Counted from the first letter of the stretch, positions 1 through 9,820 are shown. The stretch: 33,370 nt of DNA from Aequorivita sp. (GCA_002715485.1 PAZL01000010.1:53787-87156); one strand, 5' to 3'. The notes: generated from the sequence alone by a model not told the origin. A program made the numbers and translations.

Positions 1-534
1 GGGAATGCTCACGCCCATTAAAACAATTCCGAAAATAATAACATATAAAAGCGAGGGCGGGATACTTTCCACCACATAATCATACAATACGTCAAACTTT
101 ATTATAAATGCCAAAACAGTGAAAAAAAGAAGAAATAAAAGATCAACAACCCTTTCTGAAATAATGGTCCCGAATCCTTTTTGAAAAGGCACTCCTTCAT
201 ATTTATCCAAAATGATTCCACGCGAAACTTCGCCACTTTTCGGAATAAAAATATTCATCAAATACGCCACGGAAACCGCCATGAAGTTATTGGCCAATTT
301 GGTTTTATAACCCAAGGGTTGTAACATAAAATTCCATCGGTAGGATCGAGAAATATGGCTCAAAACACTAAATACAACAGAAAGCAATACGAAGCCATAG
401 TTTGCGTCGGCAAAATATTTTTTAGTTTCCGCAAGTTGTTGTGGCGTAAATGACTGGTAGATATACCAAATCAAGAAAACCCCTAATCCCAGCGGAATTG
501 CTATTTGAAAAAATTTTGAGAGGGAGCGGCTCAA
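1..534 (-). CDS. YbhN/UPF0104-type flippase-like membrane protein (partial, C-terminus outside window)
   Basis: This is a multi-span inner-membrane protein of the lysylphosphatidylglycerol synthase transmembrane-region family (YbhN/UPF0104). Its transport or flippase role is inferred from the family and no substrate can be assigned. The 178 visible codons are open to the window edge. They show an N-terminal hydrophobic helix (IPLGLGVFLIWYIY, about residues 13-26), a second around residues 47-60, the SHISRSYRW stretch and the charged IPKSGEVSRG loop typical of the family, and then further hydrophobic spans. No ATG fits. The best start is TTG at 532-534, one base after the panD stop, which gives the usual family N-terminus and suggests translational coupling. 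It is the last visible gene of the panC-panD operon. The family is confident, the exact start less so. Confidence 0.82.
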   Translation of the reverse strand, partial: MSRSLSKFFQIAIPLGLGVFLIWYIYQSFTPQQLAETKKYFADANYGFVLLSVVFSVLSHISRSYRWNFMLQPLGYKTKLANNFMAVSVAYLMNIFIPKSGEVSRGIILDKYEGVPFQKGFGTIISERVVDLLFLLFFTVLAFIIKFDVLYDYVVESIPPSLLYVIIFGIVLMGVSIP

Positions 535-535
535 T

Positions 536-886
536 TTATCGGAGTAGATTTGTTTCCTCGTCCGGGAACACCAATGCCGGTTTAAAAGCTCTAGCCTCTT
601 CTACTTCCATCAAGGCATAGGTAATAAGAATAAGCACATCACCGGGAGCCACGCGTCTTGCAGCGGCACCATTTAAAGTAATCTCGCCACTGTTTCGAGG
701 TCCGGGAATAGCATATGTTTCAAGGCGTTCTCCGTTGTTATTGTTTACTATTTGGACTTTTTCGCCTTCAATAATATTGGCGGCGTCCATTAAATCTTCG
801 TCAATAGTGATACTGCCAATATAGTTTAGATCGGCGCCTGTAACTTTTACCCTATGGATTTTAGATTTTACTACGTGTATTTGCAT
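536..886 (-). CDS. panD: Aspartate 1-decarboxylase proenzyme
   Basis: It decarboxylates L-aspartate to beta-alanine, the PanC co-substrate in pantothenate synthesis, in the cytoplasm. The 116-residue length matches the family. The self-cleavage site is intact: Gly24-Ser25 in YIGSIT, where Ser25 becomes the pyruvoyl group. Other active-site positions known from the E. coli enzyme are present at identical numbering: Lys9, Arg54, Tyr58 and Asn72. It lies 12 bases downstream of panC on the same strand and is followed after one base by the membrane protein gene, so all three are probably one transcript. No PanZ-type maturation factor is visible nearby. Confidence 0.97.
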   Translation of the reverse strand: MQIHVVKSKIHRVKVTGADLNYIGSITIDEDLMDAANIIEGEKVQIVNNNNGERLETYAIPGPRNSGEITLNGAAARRVAPGDVLILITYALMEVEEARAFKPALVFPDEETNLLR

Positions 887-898
887 GGTGCAAAGGTA

Positions 899-1744
899 TT
901 AATTTAAAGGCATATTATCTATAAGCCGGACTTCGCCCGCAAATGCTGCTATAAAAGCTCTATACTTAGAGTCTTTGTTTTTCCGCTTTGCAGTTTTGAG
1001 CGTTTTTTCGTTGGCTATTTCAAAATATTCCAAATTCAAGTTAGGATTTTGCAAAAACCGTTCCGCAACTAAAGCGTTCAAATCTGTAATTGAGGTTGAA
1101 CGGAACTTATCCCTTACTTCTTTTAATGTATTATAAATAATGGTGGCCTCTTTAAACTGTTTGGCGCTTAGTCGTTTGTTTCGCGAACTCATTGCAATTC
1201 CGTTTTTCTCTCTCAAAATTGGGCATCCCACAATTTTTACGGGCAGCTTTTCCATGGCAACCAACTTTTTAACAATTTGTAATTGTTGAAAATCCTTTTC
1301 GCCAAAGTATGCTGAATTTGGTTTTACAATTTTTAACAGCTTGCTTACAATTGTTCCCACTCCGTCAAAATGTCCTTTTCGGTGCTTGCCCTCCATTTCA
1401 TTTTCGAGGTTTCCGAAATTGTACTTTTTTGCGGAAACCGAATCATCATATAGATCTGAAACCTCTGGCAAGTACACAATCACATCGCCTTTTAATTTTT
1501 TTAATAGTGAAATATCATCTTCAGGAGTGCGCGGATATTTTTCAAGATCTGCACTGTTGTTAAATTGTGTGGGGTTTACAAAAATGCTCACAACAACTAC
1601 ATCGTTGTTTTCTAAAGCATTCTTTACCAAAGATATATGCCCTTCATGCAATGCACCCATTGTTGGCACAAAACCTATTTTGTTATTTTTTGCCAAGGAA
1701 GACAAGGCTTGCGCCAAGGTTTCTTTCTGGGTATGTATTACCAT
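899..1744 (-). CDS. panC: Pantothenate synthetase (pantoate--beta-alanine ligase)
   Basis: It joins pantoate and beta-alanine with ATP to give pantothenate, the coenzyme A precursor. At 281 residues it has normal length. The nucleotidyltransferase signature PTMGALHEGH is at residues 27-36 with the HxGH-type pair His33/His36. FGEKDFQQ in mid-protein and MSSRNKRLS, the KMSKS-like ATP loop, follow in order. The ATG at 1744 gives a compact start right before the first conserved strand. It is the first gene of the panC-panD-membrane protein unit and is transcribed divergently from the GT5 gene at 1873. A -7 box on the minus strand lies at 1765-1772, about 20 bases upstream. Confidence 0.97.
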   Translation of the reverse strand: MVIHTQKETLAQALSSLAKNNKIGFVPTMGALHEGHISLVKNALENNDVVVVSIFVNPTQFNNSADLEKYPRTPEDDISLLKKLKGDVIVYLPEVSDLYDDSVSAKKYNFGNLENEMEGKHRKGHFDGVGTIVSKLLKIVKPNSAYFGEKDFQQLQIVKKLVAMEKLPVKIVGCPILREKNGIAMSSRNKRLSAKQFKEATIIYNTLKEVRDKFRSTSITDLNALVAERFLQNPNLNLEYFEIANEKTLKTAKRKNKDSKYRAFIAAFAGEVRLIDNMPLN

Positions 1745-1764
1745 AAAATTGGGTTAAGAGCGGG

Positions 1765-1772
1765 CAAAATTA
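1765..1772 (-). promoter_or_regulatory. Predicted -7 box of the panC operon
   Basis: On the minus strand the bases read TAATTTTG, a full match to the Bacteroidota -7 consensus TAnnTTTG, just upstream of panC. No clear -33 TTG sits at the expected distance, so the call rests on the -7 box and its position. Confidence 0.5.
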
Positions 1773-1803
1773 ATATATTAAAGACAATCTACATAAATTT
1801 TCG

Positions 1804-1811
1804 TAATTTTG
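1804..1811 (+). promoter_or_regulatory. Predicted -7 box of the GT5 / DUF4270 / glmS unit
   Basis: TAATTTTG matches TAnnTTTG about 61 bases upstream of the ATG at 1873. It forms a back-to-back pair with the panC box 31 bases away. No good -33 element was seen. Confidence 0.5.
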
Positions 1812-1872
1812 CGTGTTTTTAAACGCCTCGAGACATTGAGGCCAATTGCAATAATTCCTAAAAACCCAATAG

Positions 1873-2682
1873 ATGAAAGATAAAAGAGTCTTGTATGTGT
1901 CTTCAGAAGTTATACCTTATCTTCCCGAGACCGAGATTTCTTCAATGTCGTTTGAAGCTCCGCGAATGATTAACAACAATGGCGGCCAGATAAGAATCTT
2001 TATGCCTCGCTATGGCAATATAAATGAAAGAAGGCACCAACTGCACGAAGTGATTCGTCTTTCTGGAATGAACTTGGTAATAAATGACCTCGATATGCCA
2101 CTGATTATAAAAGTGGCGTCAATCCCTAAAGAGCGCATTCAGGTTTACTTTATTGACAATGAAGACTATTTTAAAAGAAAGGCTACTTATGCTGATGAAG
2201 AAGGAAATTTTTACAAAGATAATGACGAGCGCGCCATTTTCTTTGCAAAAGGGGTAATTGAAACCGTAAAAAAACTGAATTGGGCGCCAGATATTATTCA
2301 TGTTCACGGCTGGCTTGCTTCTTTTCTTCCCTTATATCTACGGAATTATTACGGAAACGAACCACTTTTTGAAAATAGTAAAATAGTTACTTCTGTGTAC
2401 AATCAAGGCTTCGATGGAACGTTAGCTAAAAACACAATTGATAAAGTTAGGTTTGATGCTATTGATGATGAAGTTATTACTGAACTTGAAGAGCCAAGTT
2501 ATGTAAACCTCATGAAAATAGCCGTCAAAAACTCTGACGCAGTAATTGTAGGATCTGAAGATATCCCAAAAGAGCTTGAGGATTTTATTAACACTTTAGA
2601 CAAACCTGTGTTAAAATATCATAATATGGAAAATTTTTCCCAAGCATATTTAGACTTTTACAGCTCAAAAGTCTTAAAATAA
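1873..2682 (+). CDS. Glycogen/starch synthase N-terminal (GT5) domain protein, short form
   Basis: This 269-residue protein resembles the N-terminal GT5 half of glycogen synthase. It begins with KRVLYVSSEVIPYLPE, has the MPRYG motif near residue 48, the NDERAIFFAKGVIE segment, and DIIHVHGW (about residues 140-147), which corresponds to the conserved HxHDW region of true synthases. The K-x-G-G glucose-binding loop that normally follows the first strand is replaced by ETEISSMSFEAPR. The whole C-terminal nucleotide-sugar domain is absent, although the gene ends cleanly. Catalytic synthase activity is therefore doubtful; a regulatory or sugar-sensing role is only a guess. It is followed by the DUF4270 lipoprotein and glmS on the same strand. 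Confidence 0.8.
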   Translation: MKDKRVLYVSSEVIPYLPETEISSMSFEAPRMINNNGGQIRIFMPRYGNINERRHQLHEVIRLSGMNLVINDLDMPLIIKVASIPKERIQVYFIDNEDYFKRKATYADEEGNFYKDNDERAIFFAKGVIETVKKLNWAPDIIHVHGWLASFLPLYLRNYYGNEPLFENSKIVTSVYNQGFDGTLAKNTIDKVRFDAIDDEVITELEEPSYVNLMKIAVKNSDAVIVGSEDIPKELEDFINTLDKPVLKYHNMENFSQAYLDFYSSKVLK

Positions 2683-2745
2683 TTTCTTCAACAATCATAT
2701 TGAAATGAGCTTATTACATTTCACCCAAAACAATTTATAGAACAA

Positions 2746-4290
2746 ATGAAAATTAAAAATTTGTTGCCACTTGCAGGTGCTATTTTCTTTATAATAATTG
2801 CTGTCTCTTCTTGCCAGGAAGATATTTCCACTTTGGGTTCTGAAGTATTGGGCACTGAAACCCCCAACGGAATCTTGGATGAATCACAATCCGTAATTGC
2901 ATACAGCAGAAAACTTGGGCCTGTGCAAAGCAACAGATTGCCTGCATACCAATTTGGGGTTTATAACGATCCTGTATATGGAAAGTCAACAGTAAATCTT
3001 TTATCTCAATTAACCCTTGGGTCAAGCGACCCCAGCTTTGGCGATAATGCCAAAGTAGATAGTGTTTTTGTGTATTTACCATATTTCAGTACAGGAACTA
3101 CAGTGGACAGCGTAACGACTTACGAACTGGATTCTATTTATGGTACCACTCCCATTAATGTATCTGTATTTGAATCAAATTATTTTTTAAGGGAATATGA
3201 TCCTAATACAGGTTTTGAAGAATTTCAAAATTATTACACTACTCAGGGAGATGTTTTTGAGAGTTATTTAGGTGAAGAATTAGCCGCTGTAGAAAATTTT
3301 CTGCCCACAAAGAACAGTTATGTTATATTTGAAGGTGAAGACAATGAAGAGGAGATTGCTCCCGGCCTTCGCATAAAACTTGACACTGCTTTCTTCCAAA
3401 CCAAAGTGATTGATATGGAAGGGACTCCAGAATTGCGCAATAGCAATAACTTCAAAAACTTTTTAAGAGGTCTTTATTTTAAAGTAAATTCACCCACGGA
3501 TAACGGAAGCCTTTTTATTTTTGATGTTACCAAAGCATACGTCTCTATTTTTTACAGTTACGATAACGAAGATGATCCCGACGAACGAGAAAATGATGTG
3601 TTTAAATTAAATTTTAGTGGTGGAATTAGTGTAAATACTTTTACCAACCAACTGCCTACTCAAATACAAACCGCGGTAGAGAATCCGAATATTGAAACCG
3701 GCAATGAAAATCTTTATCTTCGGGGTGGCGATGGAATTATTTCGGTTGTGGAACTCTTCGGAAAAGACAACGACAATAATGGCGTGGCAGATCAACTTGA
3801 AACTCTTCGAGATAAGAAATGGCTGATCAATGAGGCAAACCTCATTTTTTATGTAAATCAGGATTTAATGGTAGGGGGCGCTACAGAACCTGAACGCATT
3901 ATAATTTATGACCTTAAGAACAGCAATGTACTGGCAGATTACAATCTTGATCCAACAAATGGTCTCGAGGCCGTAGATGCACTTACAAACCATTACGGAA
4001 AACTGCAAAGAGGAAGTGACGGCAACGGTGAATATTACAAATTAAAAATAACAACTCATATAAGTAATTTAATCAATAAAGACAGTACAAATGTACCCTT
4101 GGGCATAGTTGTGTCTCAAAATGTGTTAACCAGGACTACGCAGAAACTTCAAAACCCCATGGAGCCTAATATTGAGCAAATACCTTCAAGTACTGTAGTC
4201 TCACCAGAAGGAACTATTCTTTACGGAAACGCAACGCCAAACCAAGAAAAAAGATTAAAACTCCAAATTTATTACACTGAACCTAATTAA
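2746..4290 (+). CDS. DUF4270 family lipoprotein
   Basis: This is a 514-residue exported protein of the DUF4270 family, which is confined to Bacteroidota and has no established function. The N-terminus is a lipoprotein signal: basic MKIKN, a hydrophobic stretch to about residue 23, then the lipobox VSSC. The acylated Cys24 is followed by QED. The body is long and acidic with SVIAYSRKLGPVQSNRLPAYQFGVYNDPVYG near the start, a recurrent segment of the family, and beta-rich sequence after it. It lies between the GT5 gene (63 bases) and glmS (9 bases), a neighbourhood I recognise from other Flavobacteriia. An outer-membrane or cell-envelope location is inferred from the lipobox. Confidence 0.9.
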   Translation: MKIKNLLPLAGAIFFIIIAVSSCQEDISTLGSEVLGTETPNGILDESQSVIAYSRKLGPVQSNRLPAYQFGVYNDPVYGKSTVNLLSQLTLGSSDPSFGDNAKVDSVFVYLPYFSTGTTVDSVTTYELDSIYGTTPINVSVFESNYFLREYDPNTGFEEFQNYYTTQGDVFESYLGEELAAVENFLPTKNSYVIFEGEDNEEEIAPGLRIKLDTAFFQTKVIDMEGTPELRNSNNFKNFLRGLYFKVNSPTDNGSLFIFDVTKAYVSIFYSYDNEDDPDERENDVFKLNFSGGISVNTFTNQLPTQIQTAVENPNIETGNENLYLRGGDGIISVVELFGKDNDNNGVADQLETLRDKKWLINEANLIFYVNQDLMVGGATEPERIIIYDLKNSNVLADYNLDPTNGLEAVDALTNHYGKLQRGSDGNGEYYKLKITTHISNLINKDSTNVPLGIVVSQNVLTRTTQKLQNPMEPNIEQIPSSTVVSPEGTILYGNATPNQEKRLKLQIYYTEPN

Positions 4291-4299
4291 ACCCTTCGT

Positions 4300-6147
4300 A
4301 TGTGTGGAATTGTAGGCTATATCGGCAAAAAAGAAGCATACCCAATTATTCTCAACGGATTGAAACGTTTAGAATACAGAGGTTATGACAGTGCCGGAAT
4401 TGCGCTTTTTGACGGAACAGATATTCAACTTTGCAAAACAAAAGGGAAGGTTGCCAGTCTGGAAGAAAAAGCTGAAAATGAGATTTCCCGAAAGGGAAGC
4501 CTCGGTATTGGCCATACCCGATGGGCAACCCATGGGGTTCCAAACGATGTAAACAGCCACCCACACTATTCCAATAGTGGAGATTTGGTAATCATTCACA
4601 ACGGTATTATTGAAAATTACGATTCCCTAAAAAAGGAATTGAGTAAACGCGGTTATAAATTTACCTCAGACACTGATACGGAAGTATTGGTAAACCTTAT
4701 AGAAGACATTCAAATAAACGAAAAAGTTAAACTTGGCAAAGCCGTTCAAATTGCTTTAAATCAAGTGGTTGGAGCATACGCCATCGCACTTTTCGACAGA
4801 AAGAAACCAGATGAAATTGTAGTCGCAAAACTTGGCAGCCCACTTGCTATTGGTATCGGAGAGGATGAATTTTTTGTTGCCAGCGACGCTTCACCATTTA
4901 TAGAATTTACAAACAACGCTATCTATCTTGAAGATGAAGAAATGGCCATCATTCGCTTGGGGCGTGATGTAAAAGTCAGAAAAATTAAGGACGATAAATT
5001 GGTTGCGCCCTACATTCAAGAGCTTCAACTTAACCTTGAGCAAATTGAAAAAGGCGGTTACGATCACTTTATGCTCAAGGAAATCCACGAGCAACCAGCA
5101 GTAATAAAAGATACATATCGTGGGCGTTTACTTGCCGAAAAAGGCATTGTAAAGCTTGGAGGACTTGAAGATTATATTGAAAAATTCATAAATGCAGACC
5201 GCATCATTATCGTGGCCTGTGGAACCTCTTGGCACGCCGGACTGGTTGCAGAATATATTTTTGAGGATTTGGTGCGCATTCCCGTGGAAGTGGAATATGC
5301 CTCCGAATTCCGTTACAGAAACCCAATTATTTCAGAAAATGACGTGGTTATCGCTATTTCACAAAGTGGTGAAACCGCCGATACCCTGGCAGCCATAAAG
5401 CTTGCAAAATCAAAGGGCGCTTTTGTTTATGGAATTTGCAACGTGGTTGGTTCTACAATTTCTAGAGAAACCCATAGCGGCACCTATACACACGCCGGAC
5501 CTGAAATAGGTGTTGCCTCTACCAAAGCCTTTACAACACAAATTACTGTTTTGGCCATGATAGCTCTTCGCCTTGCAAAGGCAAAAGGCACTATTTCGCA
5601 TCGCGATTTTATGCTTTATTTACACGAGTTGGAACTTATTCCAAATCATGTGGAAGAAGCTTTGCATACTGAAGACAAAATAAAAGAGATAGCCTCCGTA
5701 TTTAAAGACGTTCGCAATTTTCTTTATTTGGGAAGGGGTTACAACTTCCCTGTAGCTTTGGAAGGCGCTTTGAAGTTAAAAGAAATTTCATACATCCACG
5801 CTGAAGGCTATCCCGCTGCCGAAATGAAGCACGGACCCATCGCCTTAATTGACGAACAAATGCCCGTAGTGGTTATTGCCATTAAAAGTGATCATTACGA
5901 TAAAGTGGTTAGCAATATTCAGGAAATTAAGGCAAGAAAAGGAAAAATTATAGCCGTAGTTTCTGAAGGTGATACTGCTGTTAGGGAAATGGCTGACTAT
6001 GTTATGGAAGTTCCACACACCGCCGAAGCCTTGTCTCCATTGGTAACTACCATTCCGCTGCAATTACTTTCGTACCACATTGCCGTAATGCTTGGTCGCA
6101 ATGTAGATCAGCCTCGTAATTTGGCAAAATCAGTTACTGTAGAATAA
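4300..6147 (+). CDS. glmS: Glutamine--fructose-6-phosphate aminotransferase (isomerizing)
   Basis: It makes glucosamine-6-phosphate from fructose-6-phosphate and glutamine, the first step of UDP-GlcNAc supply for peptidoglycan and lipopolysaccharide. The 615-residue length is typical. The N-terminal glutaminase starts MCGIVGYIG, with Cys2 the nucleophile after Met removal, and has RLEYRGYDSAG and HTRWATHG. The C-terminal half holds two SIS sugar-isomerase domains, with ISQSGETADTLAA and GVASTKAFTTQ in the first and LGRGYNFPVALEGALKLKEISY in the second. The protein ends DQPRNLAKSVTVE, the conserved tail that lids the active site. It starts 9 bases after the DUF4270 gene, so it is probably cotranscribed with it. 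No glmS ribozyme-like leader is possible in that gap. Confidence 0.98.
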   Translation: MCGIVGYIGKKEAYPIILNGLKRLEYRGYDSAGIALFDGTDIQLCKTKGKVASLEEKAENEISRKGSLGIGHTRWATHGVPNDVNSHPHYSNSGDLVIIHNGIIENYDSLKKELSKRGYKFTSDTDTEVLVNLIEDIQINEKVKLGKAVQIALNQVVGAYAIALFDRKKPDEIVVAKLGSPLAIGIGEDEFFVASDASPFIEFTNNAIYLEDEEMAIIRLGRDVKVRKIKDDKLVAPYIQELQLNLEQIEKGGYDHFMLKEIHEQPAVIKDTYRGRLLAEKGIVKLGGLEDYIEKFINADRIIIVACGTSWHAGLVAEYIFEDLVRIPVEVEYASEFRYRNPIISENDVVIAISQSGETADTLAAIKLAKSKGAFVYGICNVVGSTISRETHSGTYTHAGPEIGVASTKAFTTQITVLAMIALRLAKAKGTISHRDFMLYLHELELIPNHVEEALHTEDKIKEIASVFKDVRNFLYLGRGYNFPVALEGALKLKEISYIHAEGYPAAEMKHGPIALIDEQMPVVVIAIKSDHYDKVVSNIQEIKARKGKIIAVVSEGDTAVREMADYVMEVPHTAEALSPLVTTIPLQLLSYHIAVMLGRNVDQPRNLAKSVTVE

Positions 6148-6188
6148 AACATTTTATAAGCTCTTTTTTTTGATGTACTTTTATTTCA

Positions 6189-6911
6189 ATGAAAGTCATC
6201 AACCTAATATCCGGGCCGAGAAATCTTTCCACAGCCTTAATGTATTCTTTTGCCCAACGCGAAGACATCACGGTTTTGGACGAGCCATTTTACGGTTATT
6301 ATCTACAAAATGCTGCTTTGGAAAACGAACACCCATCCCAACAGGAAATCCTGCAAACGATGGAACTGAATGAAGAAAAGATAGTTGAAAAAATCAATAC
6401 ACTTTCCGAAAAGAATAATGTTTTTGTAAAAGGGATGGCGCACCATTATTTAACCCATTCTCCAGAGTTTATTTTGAACTGGGAAAATGTAATCTTGATT
6501 CGGCACCCAAAAAAATTAATCGCTTCTTTCTCCAAAGTAATCCATACACCAACTTTAAGTGATATAGGCGTAAAAAAAGCTTCAGAACTTTTTTTGTTTC
6601 TTAAGAAAAGCGGGGAAACCCCAATAGTGATTGACAGTGATGCACTTTTGGAAAACCCCGAAACCTACCTCAGAAAATTTTGCAATTTGCTCAATATTCC
6701 TTTTTCAGAAAAAATGCTTTCTTGGAAAAAAGGAGGAATTCCGGAAGATGGCATTTGGGCAAAACATTGGTACGGAAATGTTCATAATTCTGAAGGATTT
6801 GCAGTTCAAAAAAGCAGCTCACAGCCCTTACCTGAGCATTTGGATTCTTTACTGAAGGAAGCGCTTCCATATTACGAAACTTTAAAAAATAACATTTTAA
6901 CCAACGATTAA
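6189..6911 (+). CDS. Sulfotransferase-like P-loop protein
   Basis: This 240-residue cytoplasmic protein has the sulfotransferase fold signature. A 5'-phosphosulfate-binding-type loop, SGPRNLSTALMYSF (residues 8-21), follows the first beta strand. Then come DEPFYGYYL and, near the middle, NVILIRHPKKLIASFSK, matching the 3'-phosphate-binding Arg/Ser segment of sulfotransferases. The real substrate is unknown, and a phosphoryl or other nucleotide role cannot be excluded. The stop codon is one base from the start of the class IV aminotransferase gene, so the two are almost certainly translated together. It starts 41 bases after glmS, and no terminator separates them. Confidence 0.8.
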   Translation: MKVINLISGPRNLSTALMYSFAQREDITVLDEPFYGYYLQNAALENEHPSQQEILQTMELNEEKIVEKINTLSEKNNVFVKGMAHHYLTHSPEFILNWENVILIRHPKKLIASFSKVIHTPTLSDIGVKKASELFLFLKKSGETPIVIDSDALLENPETYLRKFCNLLNIPFSEKMLSWKKGGIPEDGIWAKHWYGNVHNSEGFAVQKSSSQPLPEHLDSLLKEALPYYETLKNNILTND

Positions 6912-6912
6912 T

Positions 6913-7806
6913 ATGCTTCAAAAATCCAACCCCAAAAACGACAACATCCAAGTTTTTATTAAAGATAAATTATACCCTAGAAGTGAAGCAAAAATTTCGG
7001 TTTTTGACAGTTCGGTTCAAGGAGGCGATGCCGTTTGGGAAGGATTGCGCGTATATCCCGAAGGTGTGGTTTGCTTGGACAAACACTTAACCCGCTTACA
7101 GGAATCTGCAAAAACATTGGCTTTTACAGATGTTCCTTCCAAAGAATTCATAAAAAAAGCAATAAAGCAAACGCTCGATGCTAACGGAATGAACGACGAT
7201 ACACATATCCGTTTGACGTTGACGCGCGGTGAAAAAATTACCAGCGGCATGGATCCGCGATTAAATCAAAATGGCTCCTGCCTGATTGTTTTGGCGGAAT
7301 GGAAACCGTTGGTGTATGACAATGACCACGGCATAAAAGTGATAAGTACAAGCCAACGCCGAAACTCTCCGCAGTTTTTGGACAGTAAGATTCACCATAA
7401 CAATTTGCTCAACAATATTATTGCAAAAATTCAAGCAAACATAGCCGGGAAAGACGCAGGATTAATGCTGGACGATCGCGGATTTATTGCTGAACTTAAC
7501 GGCAGTAATCTTTTTATGGTGAAAAGCGGAAAGGTTTTTACCCCCTTTGGCCACGCTTGTTTACCAGGAATCACTCGCAATTCAGTTATTGAAATGTGTA
7601 AAAAGTACGATATTGAAATTACCGAAGCAGACATTACGCTTTCACAATTCTACAATGCAGACGGTGTTTTTGCAACGGGAACAATGGGTGAACTTACGCC
7701 CGTTGTTGAAATTGACGGGCGCAGCATTTCCAAAGACAATTCGCTTCAGAAAAAAATTATTACACTTTTCGGGAAAGAAGTTAGAGGTTTATGTGAAAAG
7801 CTTTAA
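6913..7806 (+). CDS. Class IV PLP-dependent aminotransferase (BCAT / D-amino-acid transaminase type)
   Basis: This 297-residue fold-type IV aminotransferase shows FDSSVQGGDAVWEGLRVY (residues 31-48), the phosphate-binding and substrate-entry region, and R61 in HLTRLQESA. Lys159 in FLDSKIHHNN is the likely Schiff-base lysine. GFIAELNGSNLFMVKSGKVFTP and LPGITRNSVIEM form the family signature, and ATGTMGELTPV is close to the cofactor phosphate. The family covers branched-chain aminotransferase, D-amino-acid transaminase and aminodeoxychorismate lyase. The sequence does not settle which applies, so no ilvE symbol is given. Its tight coupling to the sulfotransferase-like gene suggests a shared substrate or pathway, which is inference. 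Confidence 0.87.
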   Translation: MLQKSNPKNDNIQVFIKDKLYPRSEAKISVFDSSVQGGDAVWEGLRVYPEGVVCLDKHLTRLQESAKTLAFTDVPSKEFIKKAIKQTLDANGMNDDTHIRLTLTRGEKITSGMDPRLNQNGSCLIVLAEWKPLVYDNDHGIKVISTSQRRNSPQFLDSKIHHNNLLNNIIAKIQANIAGKDAGLMLDDRGFIAELNGSNLFMVKSGKVFTPFGHACLPGITRNSVIEMCKKYDIEITEADITLSQFYNADGVFATGTMGELTPVVEIDGRSISKDNSLQKKIITLFGKEVRGLCEKL

Positions 7807-7880
7807 ATAGCAGGACTTAAGAGGATTTATAAGCTGTCATTGCTTTTCAATAAAAACATCAAATTTTTTAAAGATTTCCA

Positions 7881-7912
7881 TTGCAAATTTCATTCAGAAA
7901 AAACTATCTTTG
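7881..7912 (+). promoter_or_regulatory. Predicted atpD-atpC promoter
   Basis: A -33 TTG (7881-7883) and a perfect -7 box TATCTTTG (7905-7912) are separated by 21 bases, a good Bacteroidota promoter. The leader to the atpD ATG is about 57 bases. The region 7807-7880 holds no gene or convincing terminator. Confidence 0.7.
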
Positions 7913-7958
7913 CACCGTTCAAAATAGGGGTGGTATTTGCGCCCTTAGATAACTATAA

Positions 7959-9479
<1,521 letters not shown>

Positions 9480-9492
9480 ACAGCTTATAGCG

Positions 9493-9517
9493 TAAAGCTA
9501 AAAGCATAAAGCTAAAA
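9493..9517 (+). repeat. Short direct repeat between atpD and atpC
   Basis: TAAAGCTAAAA occurs twice, at 9493-9503 and 9507-9517, in the 41-base gap. It may be a remnant of a dispersed intergenic repeat. No function is claimed. Confidence 0.45.
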
Positions 9518-9520
9518 AAT

Positions 9521-9796
9521 ATGTACTTAGAAATAGTGACCCCCGAAGCATCTTTAGTTGCTGGAGAAGTAGAAAGCATAACCGTTCCGGGAGTGGAAGG
9601 AGAATTTCAAATGTTAAACAACCACGCCCCTATTGTTTCTGTTTTGCAGGAAGGAAAAGTGAAATTCAAAGGAAACCCAACAATTGCGGAAGGTTTCGAA
9701 AAAAAATTCACTAAGGAAAGCGATAAATGGGTATTGCAAATTTCAGGAGGAACTGTTGAATGCAACAACAATCGTGTGATGGTTTTAGCAGATTAA
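9521..9796 (+). CDS. atpC: F1F0 ATP synthase subunit epsilon (short form)
   Basis: This is the epsilon subunit of the central stalk. The 91 residues cover only the N-terminal beta-sandwich: MYLEIVTPEASLVAGEVESITVPG, the EFQMLNNHAPIVSVLQEGKV segment and a final strand ending NNRVMVLAD. The C-terminal two-helix domain that inhibits ATP hydrolysis in about 130-140 residue epsilon subunits is absent. The stop is followed by a terminator, so this looks like a natural short form and not a truncation. It pairs with atpD upstream. Confidence 0.95.
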   Translation: MYLEIVTPEASLVAGEVESITVPGVEGEFQMLNNHAPIVSVLQEGKVKFKGNPTIAEGFEKKFTKESDKWVLQISGGTVECNNNRVMVLAD

Positions 9797-9820
9797 ACAG
9801 CTAAAAATTCAAAATTCTAC

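Noticed and set aside
1341-1757. 138-codon frame on the plus strand opposite panC
   Set aside because: Entirely antisense to panC and rich in residues typical of reverse reading; no support as a gene.
2701-2723. TGAAATG...CATTTCA inverted repeat between the GT5 and DUF4270 genes
   Set aside because: Only seven pairs, A/T-rich and without a T run; too weak for a terminator between genes that look cotranscribed.
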